From Fulvia fulva (lineage: Eukaryota > Ascomycota > Dothideomycetes > Mycosphaerellales > Mycosphaerellaceae), in contig NC_063017.1 of NCBI RefSeq assembly GCF_020509005.1, forward strand, positions 434,001-498,000: a DNA stretch of 64,000 nt, read 5' to 3'. The notes under the pieces were generated by a model. The model had not been told where the DNA came from. It did no database searches and saw nothing but the letters and a program-made list of their open reading frames with translations. Position numbers and translations under genes: made by a program. Below, one piece after another: positions 44,239 to 55,376 of the stretch; position 1 is the first letter of the stretch; each line of letters begins with the position of its first letter.

Positions 44239-45384
44239 CTCAGCGGGAGCAGCAGGAGCAGGCTCGATAGCGCCGACAGCGCCGCGAACCGGGTTGCGGG
44301 CGTTACGAGCAGCGAGCTGCGGACAGTTGGCTGCGATGTGGCCTGGACCGCCGCAGTAGGTGCAGAGTCCGGCCTGGCGACGGCGAAGCTTCTCTTCGGG
44401 AGTGAGCTTACCGTTGACGAGGCCCTGGACTCGAGGGACGGCGGCACCAGCGCTGAGATCCATAGCGTCACCTACAGAGACGGGAGGGAGAGCCGTAGGA
44501 GCGGCGGCGCCTAGTGGAGCAGCGAAGTGGCTTCCGGGACCACGAGGCTGACGACCTTGAGAACGGGAAGCGAGGAGAGAGGCGGTGTGTTTCATGTTGG
44601 AGTCGAGGCGCTGGCAGGTCTCGACGAGCTCAAGGAAGCTCATAGCACCGACGTCCTTGTCCTCGAGGGCTCGAAGAAGCTCTGCTGACAAACCACGGCG
44701 GAGAGTGCTCTTCTTGGTCTCTTCGTTGTAGCCGGTGAACCCGATGTCGCGGTTGAAGGCCGCGAGGTACTCGGCGAAGCTCTTGTTCTTCTGGAGGAGG
44801 TTGTGGATGGCGTTCTGGGCGGTGGCTCTACGGTCTGGATCACCAAAGGCAGCACGGAGGTCCTGCATCAAGGTGAGGACGTCCGGGCAGCCGATAGTCT
44901 GCGTGGCGTTGTCGATGTAGTGTTGTACCTGAGCCGCGGCGTCTCCCCGAAGGAGGGAGAAGACGTACGTGACTTTGTCCTTCTCTTGCGGAAAGTGGTC
45001 GGCATTAGCCAACAGCTTGATGGTGAGCTGTGTCTCAAATGCCTCAAACTTGCTCTTGTTGCCGTCGAACTCGTCTGGGTCGTTGACCTTCTTGGAGAAG
45101 TGCTGGCGGCGGTTGTCGTCGGCGTGCGGGGCGAGGTTCTGGAAGGTGTTCACAATACCTTGAAGGTATGTTGCTTGGTTGTTTGCTTGCTCGACCTGCT
45201 GGGCGGTCTCGCGGAAAGAGGAGACGGTGCGGTTGATGAGAGCGTAGGCGGTGTCGGGGTTGGCGTTTGCCCAGGCACCGAAGGCAGCGGCGTTCGAGAA
45301 GGGGATGTCAGTCCACTCACTGAAGTGGAATGGAGTGTCTTGGTTGTCGAGGTTGACACCTCTATCGGTGGCGTGGTCACCCAT
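44224..45384 (-). CDS. Gypsy Gag with CCHC zinc knuckle
   Basis: 386 residues from the ATG at 45,384 (MGDHATDRG); the frame is open upstream into the 5' LTR but has no better start there. A retrotransposon gag capsid core follows (KVNDPDEFDGNKSKFEAFE, CPDVLTLMQDLRAAFGDPD, FAEYLAAFNRDI). A linker with Ala/Pro runs leads to one zinc knuckle, CTYCGGPGHIAANC, near the C-terminus. The protein forms the virus-like particle and packages RNA. It ends with TAG at 44,226-44,224, directly after an A-rich slip site. Confidence 0.92.
   Translation of the reverse strand: MGDHATDRGVNLDNQDTPFHFSEWTDIPFSNAAAFGAWANANPDTAYALINRTVSSFRETAQQVEQANNQATYLQGIVNTFQNLAPHADDNRRQHFSKKVNDPDEFDGNKSKFEAFETQLTIKLLANADHFPQEKDKVTYVFSLLRGDAAAQVQHYIDNATQTIGCPDVLTLMQDLRAAFGDPDRRATAQNAIHNLLQKNKSFAEYLAAFNRDIGFTGYNEETKKSTLRRGLSAELLRALEDKDVGAMSFLELVETCQRLDSNMKHTASLLASRSQGRQPRGPGSHFAAPLGAAAPTALPPVSVGDAMDLSAGAAVPRVQGLVNGKLTPEEKLRRRQAGLCTYCGGPGHIAANCPQLAARNARNPVRGAVGAIEPAPAAPAEQEKA
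44230..44236 (-). promoter_or_regulatory. Candidate -1 frameshift site between gag and pol
   Basis: On the minus strand the gag end reads GGAAAAAGCCTAG. The pol frame is -1 to gag. It opens just after a TGA about 18 bases upstream of the gag stop, so the overlap is only about 15 bases and must contain the shift site. In the gag frame the site is G GAA AAA, where the A-site AAA re-pairs perfectly after a -1 slip. Confidence 0.6.
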
Positions 45385-45426
45385 GAGGATGACTCGAGTG
45401 GTTGACGGTTTGTTGGTCTTTTGTGA

Positions 45427-45869
45427 TGTCAGGGCGAGAGCCTGGCCTGTGAGATGCAAGGGTGAAAGCGAGAATGCAGGTGCGAAGTGCAGATGCAAAA
45501 GGGCATGGTATGATTGCTACACAAAACAAAAGACGAAGAAAGCAAGAGAGGCCTGGGGAAGGCCAGATATTTATACGCGACCCTCGCGAGTGCGTGTCCC
45601 CGCATCAACAGGGCTAACCCGTGCGAAGCCGCGCTCAGCAGCTTTGCTCAAAACCTTATTCCAACCTGCCCTACGATCCGAGTCTTCCACGTGCTTCAAG
45701 GTTTGGTAGAGGGGTGAATCTGGAGGGCTGGGTCCCGTAGTGAATGTTGCGGGGCATGTGATTCTTGGCGTTCACACACCAAGCTGGACTGTCACTTCTT
45801 GACGACTTCTGAGCGCTCTGAGACTCTTCTGTCCCCACCTTCTGTACACTCTGTGGGGAGACCATGACA
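45427..45869 (-). repeat. Gypsy 5' LTR, 443 bp
   Basis: Upstream LTR in element orientation. A TATAAATA box lies on the minus strand at 45,575-45,568 and is a good promoter candidate. Confidence 0.95.
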
Positions 45870-45874
45870 TAAGA
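45870..45874. repeat. Gypsy target-site duplication, right copy (TAAGA)
   Basis: Pairs with 39,728-39,732. Confidence 0.85.
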
Positions 45875-46297
45875 TTATAGAGTTAAGAGATGATATATCT
45901 ATATAAGATAGTAAAACTAATAATATACGCTAACCCAAGGAGTAGGCAATCGCCTTAGAGTATACTACTATTAAGAGCCTAGCCGAGTTCGCCACTCGTA
46001 CTATAGTATACCCGGAGATTATATTTCACCTCGTTCGCTAGTTATAGTTAGACTTTATTATACTTTTTAATCAGGTCGAGTCCCTAAAGAAGGCTAATAA
46101 GGTTATATAGCGTAAGTACGCCGATATAAAGAAGGAATCTAATATCGTATCCGAGAGTCTTAGTTAACTCGAAAAGGATAAGGATGTTAATGGCCTCTTT
46201 ATATTCTACTTTAATAAATACTAGAAGTATAAGAGTTAGATAAAGGACCTTAAGGAAGCTAATTAGCGCCTCCGATAGGATAACGACACGCTCTTCG
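45875..46297 (+). mobile_element. Retrotransposon gag-like fragment, RIP-mutated
   Basis: The conceptual plus-strand translation is rich in Lys/Glu/Asp with a coiled-coil look (SQIKDLKEANQRLRQDNDTL after replacing RIP stops). It is cut on the right by LTR A at 46,298 and on the left by the young Gypsy. Confidence 0.5.
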
Positions 46298-46492
46298 TAT
46301 TACGGTTTACCTCGTAAGGCTATACTTAGTATTACGTAACCTAGTACGCTAGCGCGCCCGGACTCTAGACCCTAACCTCGACGTTTACTTTATCGCGGCT
46401 TCGCGACTTTCTTATCTTCTCTTCTTCGTAGAACTTCTTCGATTCTAAGGTATTAATACGTTTACGCCCTATCTTCCGCCTTGTCCGTATTA
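46298..46492 (+). repeat. LTR type A, 195 bp
   Basis: Same family and length as 22,394-22,588. No polypurine tract precedes it, so it is best read as a 5' LTR. Confidence 0.8.
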
Positions 46493-49400
46493 TTAAGTTC
46501 TACCGCCCTTAGATCGCCGAGCCGTATAATTATAGACTACGTATCGCTACTACGACCGCGTACGACTAAGACTCGAATAGCCGTAGGTACTAATACGACT
46601 ATCGGACTAGACAAATCATCCTTTATCCTAAGACTTAACCTAAACCCTCTTACGAAGGCGTTCCTCCGAGAAGCCCGATAAAAGCGGAACGGCGTACTTA
46701 GCGTAGCGTAGTAAGAGGTAGAAGACGAGTCGTAGTAGGATCCGGATTTCGACGATACCGTAGGTATAGAACGACTACGTAATATAGCGTAAGAGATATA
46801 GAACGAGACTTAGGGTCGCGGAGATACTAAGTAGGCTCGTTAGTAAGAGAAAGAACGTCGGCGCTAGAAGTACTAAGAGCTACTACGTAATAAGTATAAC
46901 CGACGTTAGTCTAAGAAGGAAACTCGACTCCGTATAGGTAGAGAGGATAAGACCTTATAATAGGGTATACGTACGCGGAGGGAGGAACATCTTAGCTACC
47001 GCTATACGATACTAATTAACTTTACCTAGAAGGGCGAAGAGGTAGAATATAGGCTACGGTATAACCCTACTAAGTTCTAGATCGCTATAGCCGAGGAGCT
47101 TTCTCGCTCGGTTACTAAGAACCTAGAAGCCTAGCTAGATGTCCTAGACGAATACCGTCTCGCCTACCTCGGTCTTAAGGAGGTACGGGAGGTATTAACT
47201 ACTTAGAAGAGTCGGCTATAGGCTAAGGCCAATTAGTATAAGGATAAGTTAGTATCGCTCTAAGTAATACTCGACGAGCTTAGGGACGATAAGGACTTAG
47301 TAGCTAAGATCGCTCACCTAAAGAAGTTAGGTAAGAAGGCGGCCGCTAAGATTAAGAACTTACGTAGTCGTAATATAGATCTCGCTAGCAAACTCGAAGC
47401 AACCTAGACTAAGTTAGCTACTAAGTAGAGCTTAGGTAAGCGTACTACCGCGTTTATTACGGATCTATAAGCCTAGCTAAAGGAGCGCGATAACTATATC
47501 GCTTAGCTAAAGCCTAAGGAACCAATACCTTTACTACCTTCTACGAGGTAGACGTCCGCCCTCGAGAAGCTACTCGACGGCGAGGACTCTAGTATTAAGA
47601 TAGGTATGACAAAGACTAAGAAGGCTACCTCTACCGTAGCTAGCGACAATAATAACACTACGGTAGTCTAAGTTAACGCCGCTATCTAGCGTAGTAACGG
47701 CGGTACCCGTAATCCGATTAACTCGAGGAAGATATATTCTTAGCTAATATACCTAATTATAAGGATGAACTGGGATTTATAGAGTAGAAGGAGAAAGTAG
47801 AGGACTATATAACTATAGAAGAGTTATATAGCCGATTATCTATAGTATACTTAGTAGTGTTTAATAACTTCGTCGTCGGTAATACTAACGCCCGCCTACG
47901 GCTATATAAGAAGAAGGTGACCGGTTAGCGTGAGTTAATAACAGTGCTAAACGACTCTTACGGCGAGCACTATAAGCTTAAGAAGCATAAGAAGGCTTAT
48001 AATAACTATACCTAAGGTAATCGTATATTTAACGCATTTTATACTAAGTTCCTAGAGTACGGGTACTACCTAGAGAAGATAGATAAGGAACTTATTAACG
48101 ACATCTAGGACAAGCTAAACGATAAGTTAAAGAAGCCGCTAGCAAAATCCGACGCTCTACGTCCTAGATCGCTAGTCCTATTATTATTATTAAGAAGCTA
48201 GGTAGAGGACTCCGTATCTACGTAGACTATAGAGCTATTAACGCTATTACCGTTAAGAATAGGTACCCGATACCTCAAGTCCGTAAGACCCTAGCTCGTA
48301 TAAGCGGCGTATAGTAGTTTACTACCTTAGACATTATTATAGTATTTAACGAGCTACGTATCCGTAAAGGCGACGAATAGAAGACAGCCTTTACTACCCG
48401 ATATAGTACCTACGAATAGCTTATAGTGCTATTTAGTCTCTATAACGTACTAAGCGCGTTCTAGGTATATATTAACAAAGTAGTATATAGACACCTAGAC
48501 GACTTCGTGTCTATATACCTAGACGACTATATCGTATTTACGTATAGTTTATTTAAGGAATATATAAATCACGTACGTACTATTATTAGGTGTCTAATTG
48601 ACGCTCGACTTCCTATAGACGTCTATAAGTACCGCTTCTTCTAGAAGAGCATTAAGTTCTTAGGACTAACTATTACTAATAAGGGCATTTAGATAGATAA
48701 ATCCAAGGTCTAGACTATTATAGATCAGGCTACTATATAGAGCTTAAAGGATATACTGTCCTTCCTTAGGCTAGCCAACTTCTATAGGGGGTTCGTTAAC
48801 AACTTTTCCGGTATTATTATACCTTTAACCGACCTTATACGCGGTAACGTACTTAAGAATCGTATACCCTTCGTATAGAGCCTAGACTACTAAAGTACGT
48901 TCGAGACCCTAAAGGTAACATTCTATAAACGCCTAGTATTAGTACATTTTAATATTACTAAGCCCTACGTCGTAGAAACTAATTCCTTAGATAGGTATAT
49001 AGCTAGCGTATTGTCTTAGGTCAGACAGGACGGTGAATTGTATCCTATCGTATTCTACTCGATAAAGATAAACCTAGTAGAATATAATTACGAGATTTAC
49101 GACAAGGAGCTAATAGCTATTATTAGAGCGTTTAAGGAATAGAGGCCGGAGCTAATAAGCGCTCTCTCTAAGGTTCTTACCGACTATAAGGGCTTAGAGT
49201 AGTTTATAACGACTAAGTAGCTAACCCGCCGATAAGCGCGCTAGAGCGAGTTCCTATCTAGGTTCGACTTCTAGATAGAATATCGCCCTAGTAAGCTCGG
49301 GATAAAGCCCGATAGCCTTACGCGCCGTAGATAAGACATAGACAATAAGGATAATATAAAACATAGGTAGTAAGCTATATTAAAGCTACGTGATCTCCTA

Positions 49401-50244
49401 CCTAATATACGTAAGCGCTTGAAGCTATTAGCTATAACTACTCTACGTACTACGGCCGACTAGTATTAATTAGCACTTTACGTACTCGAAGTAAACGAGG
49501 CCTCTATCGAAGAACTTATCGAGGAAGCCTATACTAAAGGCGAGCTAGCGTACGGTATTAAGAAGGCCCTAGACGATAATACTCGTACTTTACTACGAAA
49601 CCTAGAAGGCTCTAGCTATATCTCGCTTAGCGACTACGAGTTAGACGGTGACCTAATTAAGATCTAAGGACGTATATATATACTATATAAGCTTCGTCCG
49701 GAGCTAATAGCGAGGTACTACGATACTCTATTAGCTAGGTATCCTAGGCGTAAGAAGACAGTCGACCTACTTACGCGTACGTACTACTAGCCTAGTCTAG
49801 TAGTAGATGTCGTTAAGTACGTTAAGAATTGTTATCTATATACACGATCTAAGGCTTTTTATAATACGTACTAAGGTATACTCCGATAGTTATACGTACC
49901 CTCGGGTACCTATAAGGAGGTAGTACTCGATTACGTAGTAGAGCTACCGGATAGTTATAGTACTAAGGGCGTGAAGTATAACGCTATCCTTACCCTAACC
50001 TATAGACTTACTAAGAGGAAGCATCTTATACCCGTAGTAGATTTGACCTCTAAGGTAGCGGCCGACGCCGTATTAAAGTACGTAATTAAGGATTAGGGCC
50101 TGTTCGATACGGTAGTATTAGACCGTAGTAGTTAGTAGGTAAGCTAATTCTAGAAGGCTCTAATAGCGCGTCTAGCTATACGTATAAAGATCTCGACTAC
50201 CTTTTACCCTTAGACTAATAGGTAGTTAGAACGTACGAACTAAG
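46493..50244 (+). mobile_element. Gypsy element behind LTR A, RIP-mutated, 3'-truncated
   Basis: After the LTR there is a long coiled-coil gag (about 46,700-47,640, rich in Lys/Glu/Gln). Next come reverse transcriptase (about 48,160-48,700, with VDYRAINAIT and IYLDDYIVFT readable), RNase H (about 48,960-49,330, [15 protein letters not shown]) and integrase (about 49,680-50,240, ending near STTFYPQTNRQLERTN). The integrase is cut by the solo LTR at 50,245. Stops occur every few dozen codons at former Gln and Trp codons. Between gag and RT some sequence appears deleted (about 47,750). Confidence 0.78.
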
Positions 50245-50763
50245 TATTAGGGCGAGAGCCTAGCCTATAAGATATAAGAGTAAAAGCGAGAATATAGGTA
50301 CGAAGTATAGATATAAAGAGTATAGTATAGTTGCTACACAAAACGAAAGACGAAGAAAGTAAGAGAGGCCTAGGGAAGGCTAGATACTTATACGCCACCC
50401 TCGCGAGTATATATCCCCGTATTAATAGGGCTAACCCGTACGAAGCCGCGCTTAGTAGCTTTGCTCAAAACCTTATTCTAACCTACCCTACGTTCCGAGT
50501 CTTCTACGTGCTTCTTCTAGGGTCTAGCGTAGTCGCGGGTACTCGCGGGAGTGCCGTAAGTTATATAGTTACGAGCCGAAGTGAATCTATTAAGGTTTAG
50601 TAGAGTAGTAAATTCAGAGGGCTAGGTCCCGTAGTGAATATTACGGGGTATATAATTCTTAGCGCTTATACACTAAGCTAGACTTTTACTTCTTAACGAC
50701 TTCTAAGCACTCTAAGGGTCTTCTGTCCCTACCTTCTATACACTCTATAGGGGGACTATAACA
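50245..50763 (-). repeat. Solo LTR of the young Gypsy family, RIP-mutated
   Basis: Aligns over its full length with the 443-bp LTR at 39,733, in the same orientation. Termini are changed from TGTCA to TATTA and from TGACA to TAACA. It carries an extra ~76 bp at about 50,510-50,590 not present in the intact LTR. No matching target duplication flanks it. Confidence 0.85.
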
Positions 50764-50975
50764 TTAGTAGGGAGTAGCCGTATACGTTTAGTTAGTATAT
50801 TAGTAACTATTATAATATATTTATAGATTAGTCTAGTATCGGGATCTTTACTAGCGGGTAGGTCGACGATAAAGTCTACGGCGATATACTTCTATTCGTA
50901 ACCGGGCGTATAGTAAAGGGATAGGGTGCCTTACTTTATTAGTCTTAATAGAGTCGAGCGCCTATATATTAGGTA
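50764..50975 (-). mobile_element. Gypsy integrase fragment, RIP-mutated
   Basis: The minus-strand translation gives YIAVDFIVDLPASKDPDTRL, the catalytic-core start of a Gypsy integrase. Orientation is opposite to the element on its left, so this is a separate fragment. Confidence 0.65.
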
Positions 50976-53900
50976 AGGAAATGATTGTCGATGCCGATAA
51001 CTAGCCTCGACACGCTTAGTATTATCTAGTATAACGTTAACTATAGTAAGGATATAGTCTAGAACTATTTCCTATACGAGGCGGACCCGCGCGTCCACTA
51101 CGTCCTTATAATCTAGGAGCTATAGATTAACCCGTACTATAAGAGACTAACGACCTATAAGTTACTAGGCTATACGATATATCTACGAAGCGACGGTAGA
51201 CCCCGTACGTACTTCTATATTAGTAAGGAGATACTAGAATCCGACTAGGAGGTAGTATACTACGTAGACAAAGAAGGCGGGGGAGATATTACCTCCCTCT
51301 ACGTAGGTAGTACTTAGATATATAATATATATATATAACCGCTAGCCTCGAGGTCTAGCCGCTACCTTAGGGTCTATAGACACCTAGATAGTACGCTTAA
51401 GAGACAAGGGTACTATATCGTAGTAGGAGACTTTAATATATACTACCCTTCCTAAGAAAGCCTTATATAGCCGTACCCTATAGCCGACGAAGTACTCGAC
51501 TTAATAGCGAGTAACGTAATTACCCTTAATACCCCGAAGGACCTAGGTACCTAGAAGAGAGGGGGACTCTAAGGCACGATCGACCTCTCCTAGATCTTAG
51601 ATAGCTACTACTATATAGTAACCTACTATAGGATCGAATACGAACTCGAGGCGTCGTTAGACTATATACTAGTTAGGACCTCTATTACGATATAGATATA
51701 ATATATACTAGCGAGAACCCCTAAGCTAAACTAGGGAAAGGCCTACTAGGCTAATATCTAGGTATACCTCGACGACTCCGAGAGGCTAGTCTAGATCGCG
51801 TAGTAGTAATATAATAGTAAAGACGAGATAGACGAGGTAGTCTAAGGGCTAATAGACGAAATAAGAAAAGCGACCTTACTTTACGTTCCGCTTACCTAAC
51901 TAACGATATAGTCTAAACTATAATAGACGCCGAAGTATACTACGGTAGTAAGAGAAGTAAGGAAAGCCCGCCGGATATAGACGAGTAGCTATAGCGAGGA
52001 GGCCTAGAACGTATATAGGGAGGTATACTAATAGAAGGAAGCTATAATACGGAGGGAGAAAGTAGCCGGCTAGAGAGCTATAGTAGAAGAAATCGCCGGC
52101 AAGCTAGCGAGGATATAGAGGCTAGCGAAATGGGCCCGATAGGACCCTATATAGGGCCCCTCCTTCTCTATCCTAGCGCTATAATCGCCTAGTAGCCCGG
52201 TTAGCGACCCCGAGGCTAAGGCGCGTCTACTAGCTAGTAAGTTCTTCCCGCCCCTAGTCGAGGCTAATCTAAGCGACATAAACAGCTCTACTCCCCTAGC
52301 CCCTAGTATTACGGTCTATTAGGAGGTGTCCGAGGGAGAAGTTACCGCTATACTAAAGAAGTTACCGGCGAAGAAAGCCCCGGGGCCGGATAGGATCCTA
52401 AACGAGCTACTAAAGAAGTATAGAGATTAACTAGCCCTAGTAGTCGTAGCGATCTTTAACGCCTACCTATAGACCGGATACTACCTAATAGTATTTAAAT
52501 AATCGACGATAGTAGTCCTACGTAAGCCGTAAAAGGAAGACTATACGTAGGTAAAGTCGTACCGCCTAATTACGCTCCTTTATACTCTTAGGAAGGCGCT
52601 TAAGAAGCTAGTTATAACGAGACTCTCCGAGGCGGTAGAGGAATACTCCCTACTCCCGGACACCTAGATAGGTACGCGCCTATAGCGATCGACGCTATCC
52701 GCGATAGAACTTATCACCTCTTAGGTAAAGGCTATCTAGTATAAGAATAGGGACAAGGTAGCTTCCTTACTTAGCCTAGACATATTAGGAGCCTTCGACT
52801 ACGTGTTATACCCGCGGCTACTCTATATCCTAAGGTCGAAAGGACTCCCTAAGTAGCTTGTCAACTTCGTACGGTCCTACCTCTAAAACCGTAGTACGTC
52901 GATCCTAGTCGGCTAGTATAGAAGCCTATTTTAAGTAGTCTATACTAGAATCCCGTAAGGCTTAACGCTAGTACCTATTCTATTCCTCTTCTTTATAGCG
53001 ACGCTACTCCTAGCCCTAGAATCCTAGAACACCGCTACGAGCGGCTTCGTAGACAATACGAACATCCTAGCGTAGTCGTCCTCGACTAAGGAGAACTATA
53101 GGCTACTAGAAGAGAAGTATAAGATCTATAAGGACTAGGCTAGGAGGTATAGGGCTCGGTTTGCCCTAGAGAAGTACAATCTAATACACTTTACGCGCCG
53201 GCTACGGTTCTATAATATATAAGCTTCTATCTAGATATAGGGGTATACGACTAACCTAGTAAATTAGCTTAGGATCCTCGGACTATAGGTAGACCCGGCG
53301 CTACGGTAGAGGAAGTACGTATAGGTAATATTACGGAAAGCTAAATAGAATATAGTATTATACTAAGGGCTTACTACGTCTATATAGGGGGCGGACTTTC
53401 GGTAGTTACGACTTCTATATACGGCTATTATACGGCTAGTCCTTACCTATAGTAGCTAAGTATAGTCCTTAGGCGAGAGGGCATATCTATTTAAGGGACT
53501 CGTCGCGCCGTTAGCGAAGATCTAAAACTAATGCCTAAGGAAGGTTACCGGGTTATATAAGTCGATACTAATAAGGATACTTAAGTACGAGACCGCTATA
53601 CCGCCGATCGACCTATATATCTAGAGACTAGGGACCTCCTACTTAGGTAAGTCGGTATAGTACCTAGTATAGAAGGTCATCGCTAGTATAGTCGTAAGGG
53701 CCCGCGAATTAGTACTAGCGTATAAGGGCATTCGACCCGGAAACGAGCCGAACTACCGGGTAAGGGACGAATAGCTAGTAATACGATAGGAAGGTAAGAA
53801 ATCGTTTATAGAGTAACTATAGAAAGAGAGGTAGAACAACTAGGGTGTAGGGTATAGTAGACGCCCTTAGCTAGCGGGACAACCTAAGGAATAGTTAGCT

Positions 53901-54054
53901 AGAAAATCCGCGGTTAAGTACCCCCCGAAGCTTATCTACTACCGCCTTACGAGGGTATAGAGTAGTATAGTAACCTAACTATAAAGCGAATATATCGGCC
54001 TCTAGGGGTACCTATTATAGAGGAAGGTTTTAGAATATACGAATACTAGCTACC
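50976..54054 (+). mobile_element. LINE copy 2, truncated at both ends, RIP-mutated
   Basis: Starts at the last codons of ORF1 (GGAAATGATTGTCG, as at 12,445) and runs through ORF2 to about the C-terminal Cys/His segment. It is cut there by Gypsy LTR B at 54,055. It is collinear with LINE copy 1 and the intact LINE, with C to T and G to A changes at CpA/TpG more extensive than in copy 1. Confidence 0.9.
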
Positions 54055-54228
54055 TATTAAGGGTAGTAATCTATAAGACGATAGTATAGGGTTACCGTAA
54101 AATAAGCGTTATTTAGTAAGGCTACGAAAGAGAAGCGCGAAGCGCGCGAGATATATAGGGAAGCGCTAAGGCGCTAGTACGCGGGGAAGAGCCGCGGCGC
54201 GACGTTACGGTAGTAGTAAACCGTAATA
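54055..54228 (-). repeat. LTR type B, 174 bp
   Basis: 3' LTR of the type B Gypsy that continues to the right on the minus strand. It pairs with the shorter copy at 32,966-33,115. Confidence 0.8.
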
Positions 54229-55006
54229 GTACCCCCCCTTTAGATCGCTATTCGTCCTCGGACGGCTCTGTCTCTATAGTAATATATCTACGGAAACTAT
54301 ATTGTCCTCTAGTCTACCTTGTTTAGCTTAATGTCGATCACTATCCCCGTCGGGCGGCTAAGCTAGTACGGCTATATAGAGGCTTAAGGTATGTTATAAT
54401 AAGATACTAACGGCGACTCCTTAGAGAAGCCCGATCCTTATAGAAGTAGGTATACGCGGTTCTATAGTAGCCCTAGCGTGTTAAGTATCCTAGGATAAAA
54501 CTCTATCGTACTCAAATTAAGTCTTATCGAGCGGCGTAACGTCCTTACTTATAGCTTAGACGCCGTTACGGGCGTATTAGTTTACGGTATAACTACCGGT
54601 ATAGACGTACCCGCGTTCTCCGTAGGTACCTAGCTAGACTTAGTATAAGATCGTAGTATACTAGTAACTCGGTCCTTATTAGGTACCTAGTCGTACGGCG
54701 GCTTAAAGTCGGCGGGTATAGACTTCGTCAGAAAGTTATAGTAGAAGTCTATAATAGAGGCGGCTACTCCTACTAATACTTCTAGTGTCTCCTAGCTCGG
54801 CTCGCGGTATCCTTTCTACTTTACTAGGTACTTATACTCGTCTTACTTTAGTAGTAAGTATTTTAGTAGTCTTCCCTTTAGCTTAAAATATCTCCTATCG
54901 AGTATATCCTCTACGAAGTACTCTTCGGATATTTCGCCGTCGTCGTCGCGGGTAATCTTAATTAGAGGCGGCGGTGCTAGGATCTGTCTAGATTCGGGGT
55001 TATTAG
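54229..55006 (-). mobile_element. Gypsy type B chromodomain end, RIP-mutated
   Basis: Inverted copy of about 32,110-32,965, including a readable chromodomain stretch. It is interrupted at 55,006 by the young Copia and resumes at 61,818. Confidence 0.82.
55002..55006. repeat. Copia target-site duplication, left copy (ATTAG)
   Basis: Repeated at 61,818-61,822. The unoccupied paralogue near 32,090-32,105 has ATTAG once. Confidence 0.9.
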
Positions 55007-55213
55007 TGTCGCGATCCGAGCGTGCACATGGGCAACATCCCATCATCAAAACTTGAGGCCACGTACGCTAAGAATCAGGTGACTGATTAGTCACCTGCAG
55101 CCTCTTCAAGAGCAACACTTGTCCATTCTAGATAGACACATGCAATACACAACCTGCTTTTGAAACACCCTATATGAGCCCGTACAATAACTTCCCACAC
55201 TTCTAACGTGATA
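55007..55213 (+). repeat. Copia 5' LTR, 207 bp
   Basis: Starts TGTCGCGATCC and ends AACGTGATA. I see no difference from 61,611-61,817. Confidence 0.95.
55076..55097. promoter_or_regulatory. Palindrome in the Copia LTR (candidate bZIP site)
   Basis: CAGGTGACT and its inverse AGTCACCTG are separated by GATT. The right half contains TTAGTCA, a known Yap1/AP-1-type recognition element. It is present again at 61,680-61,701 in the 3' LTR. Confidence 0.45.
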
Positions 55214-55228
55214 GTTATGAGCCCGGTT
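55214..55228 (+). promoter_or_regulatory. Copia primer-binding site (half tRNA-iMet)
   Basis: GTTATGAGCCC directly follows the LTR and is complementary to the anticodon arm of initiator tRNA-Met (GGGCTCATAAC), as in Drosophila copia and yeast Ty5, which prime from a cleaved half tRNA. Confidence 0.75.
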
Positions 55229-55376
55229 AGCGCTCACTAACATTCGCTGCGACAAGGAAGCCCCAAAGCAGAGTTTGCATCGTCACAGCACTACTGCTAC
55301 AACTAGTACAGTAGTATCCCCTAGGCCTAGTGAACCCGCGTGGAACTTTCACCAGCCTACAACCCATTTTGCAGTT

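Larger units (their letters stand above)
39733..45869 (-). mobile_element. Intact chromodomain Gypsy retrotransposon
   Basis: A 6,137-bp element with 443-bp LTRs, a 5-bp target duplication and complete gag and pol on the minus strand. The LTRs begin TGTCA and end TGACA and differ at one base only. Reading frames are uninterrupted and CpA frequency is normal, so it has not been through effective RIP. A RIP-mutated solo LTR of the same family is at 50,245-50,763. The polypurine tract (a run of seven G on the minus strand, about 40,186-40,180) precedes the 3' LTR. Pol carries a C-terminal chromodomain, as in chromoviruses, which is thought to guide integration to marked chromatin. Confidence 0.95.

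Noticed and set aside
10840..54054. A centromere or a novel long noncoding locus
   Set aside because: Nearly every stretch can be assigned to decayed LINE, Gypsy or Copia sequence. TpA richness is explained by RIP, and no satellite array is seen.
55275..55376. Copia polyprotein starting at 55,275
   Set aside because: The codon there is TTG; the first ATG, in good context, is at 55,377.
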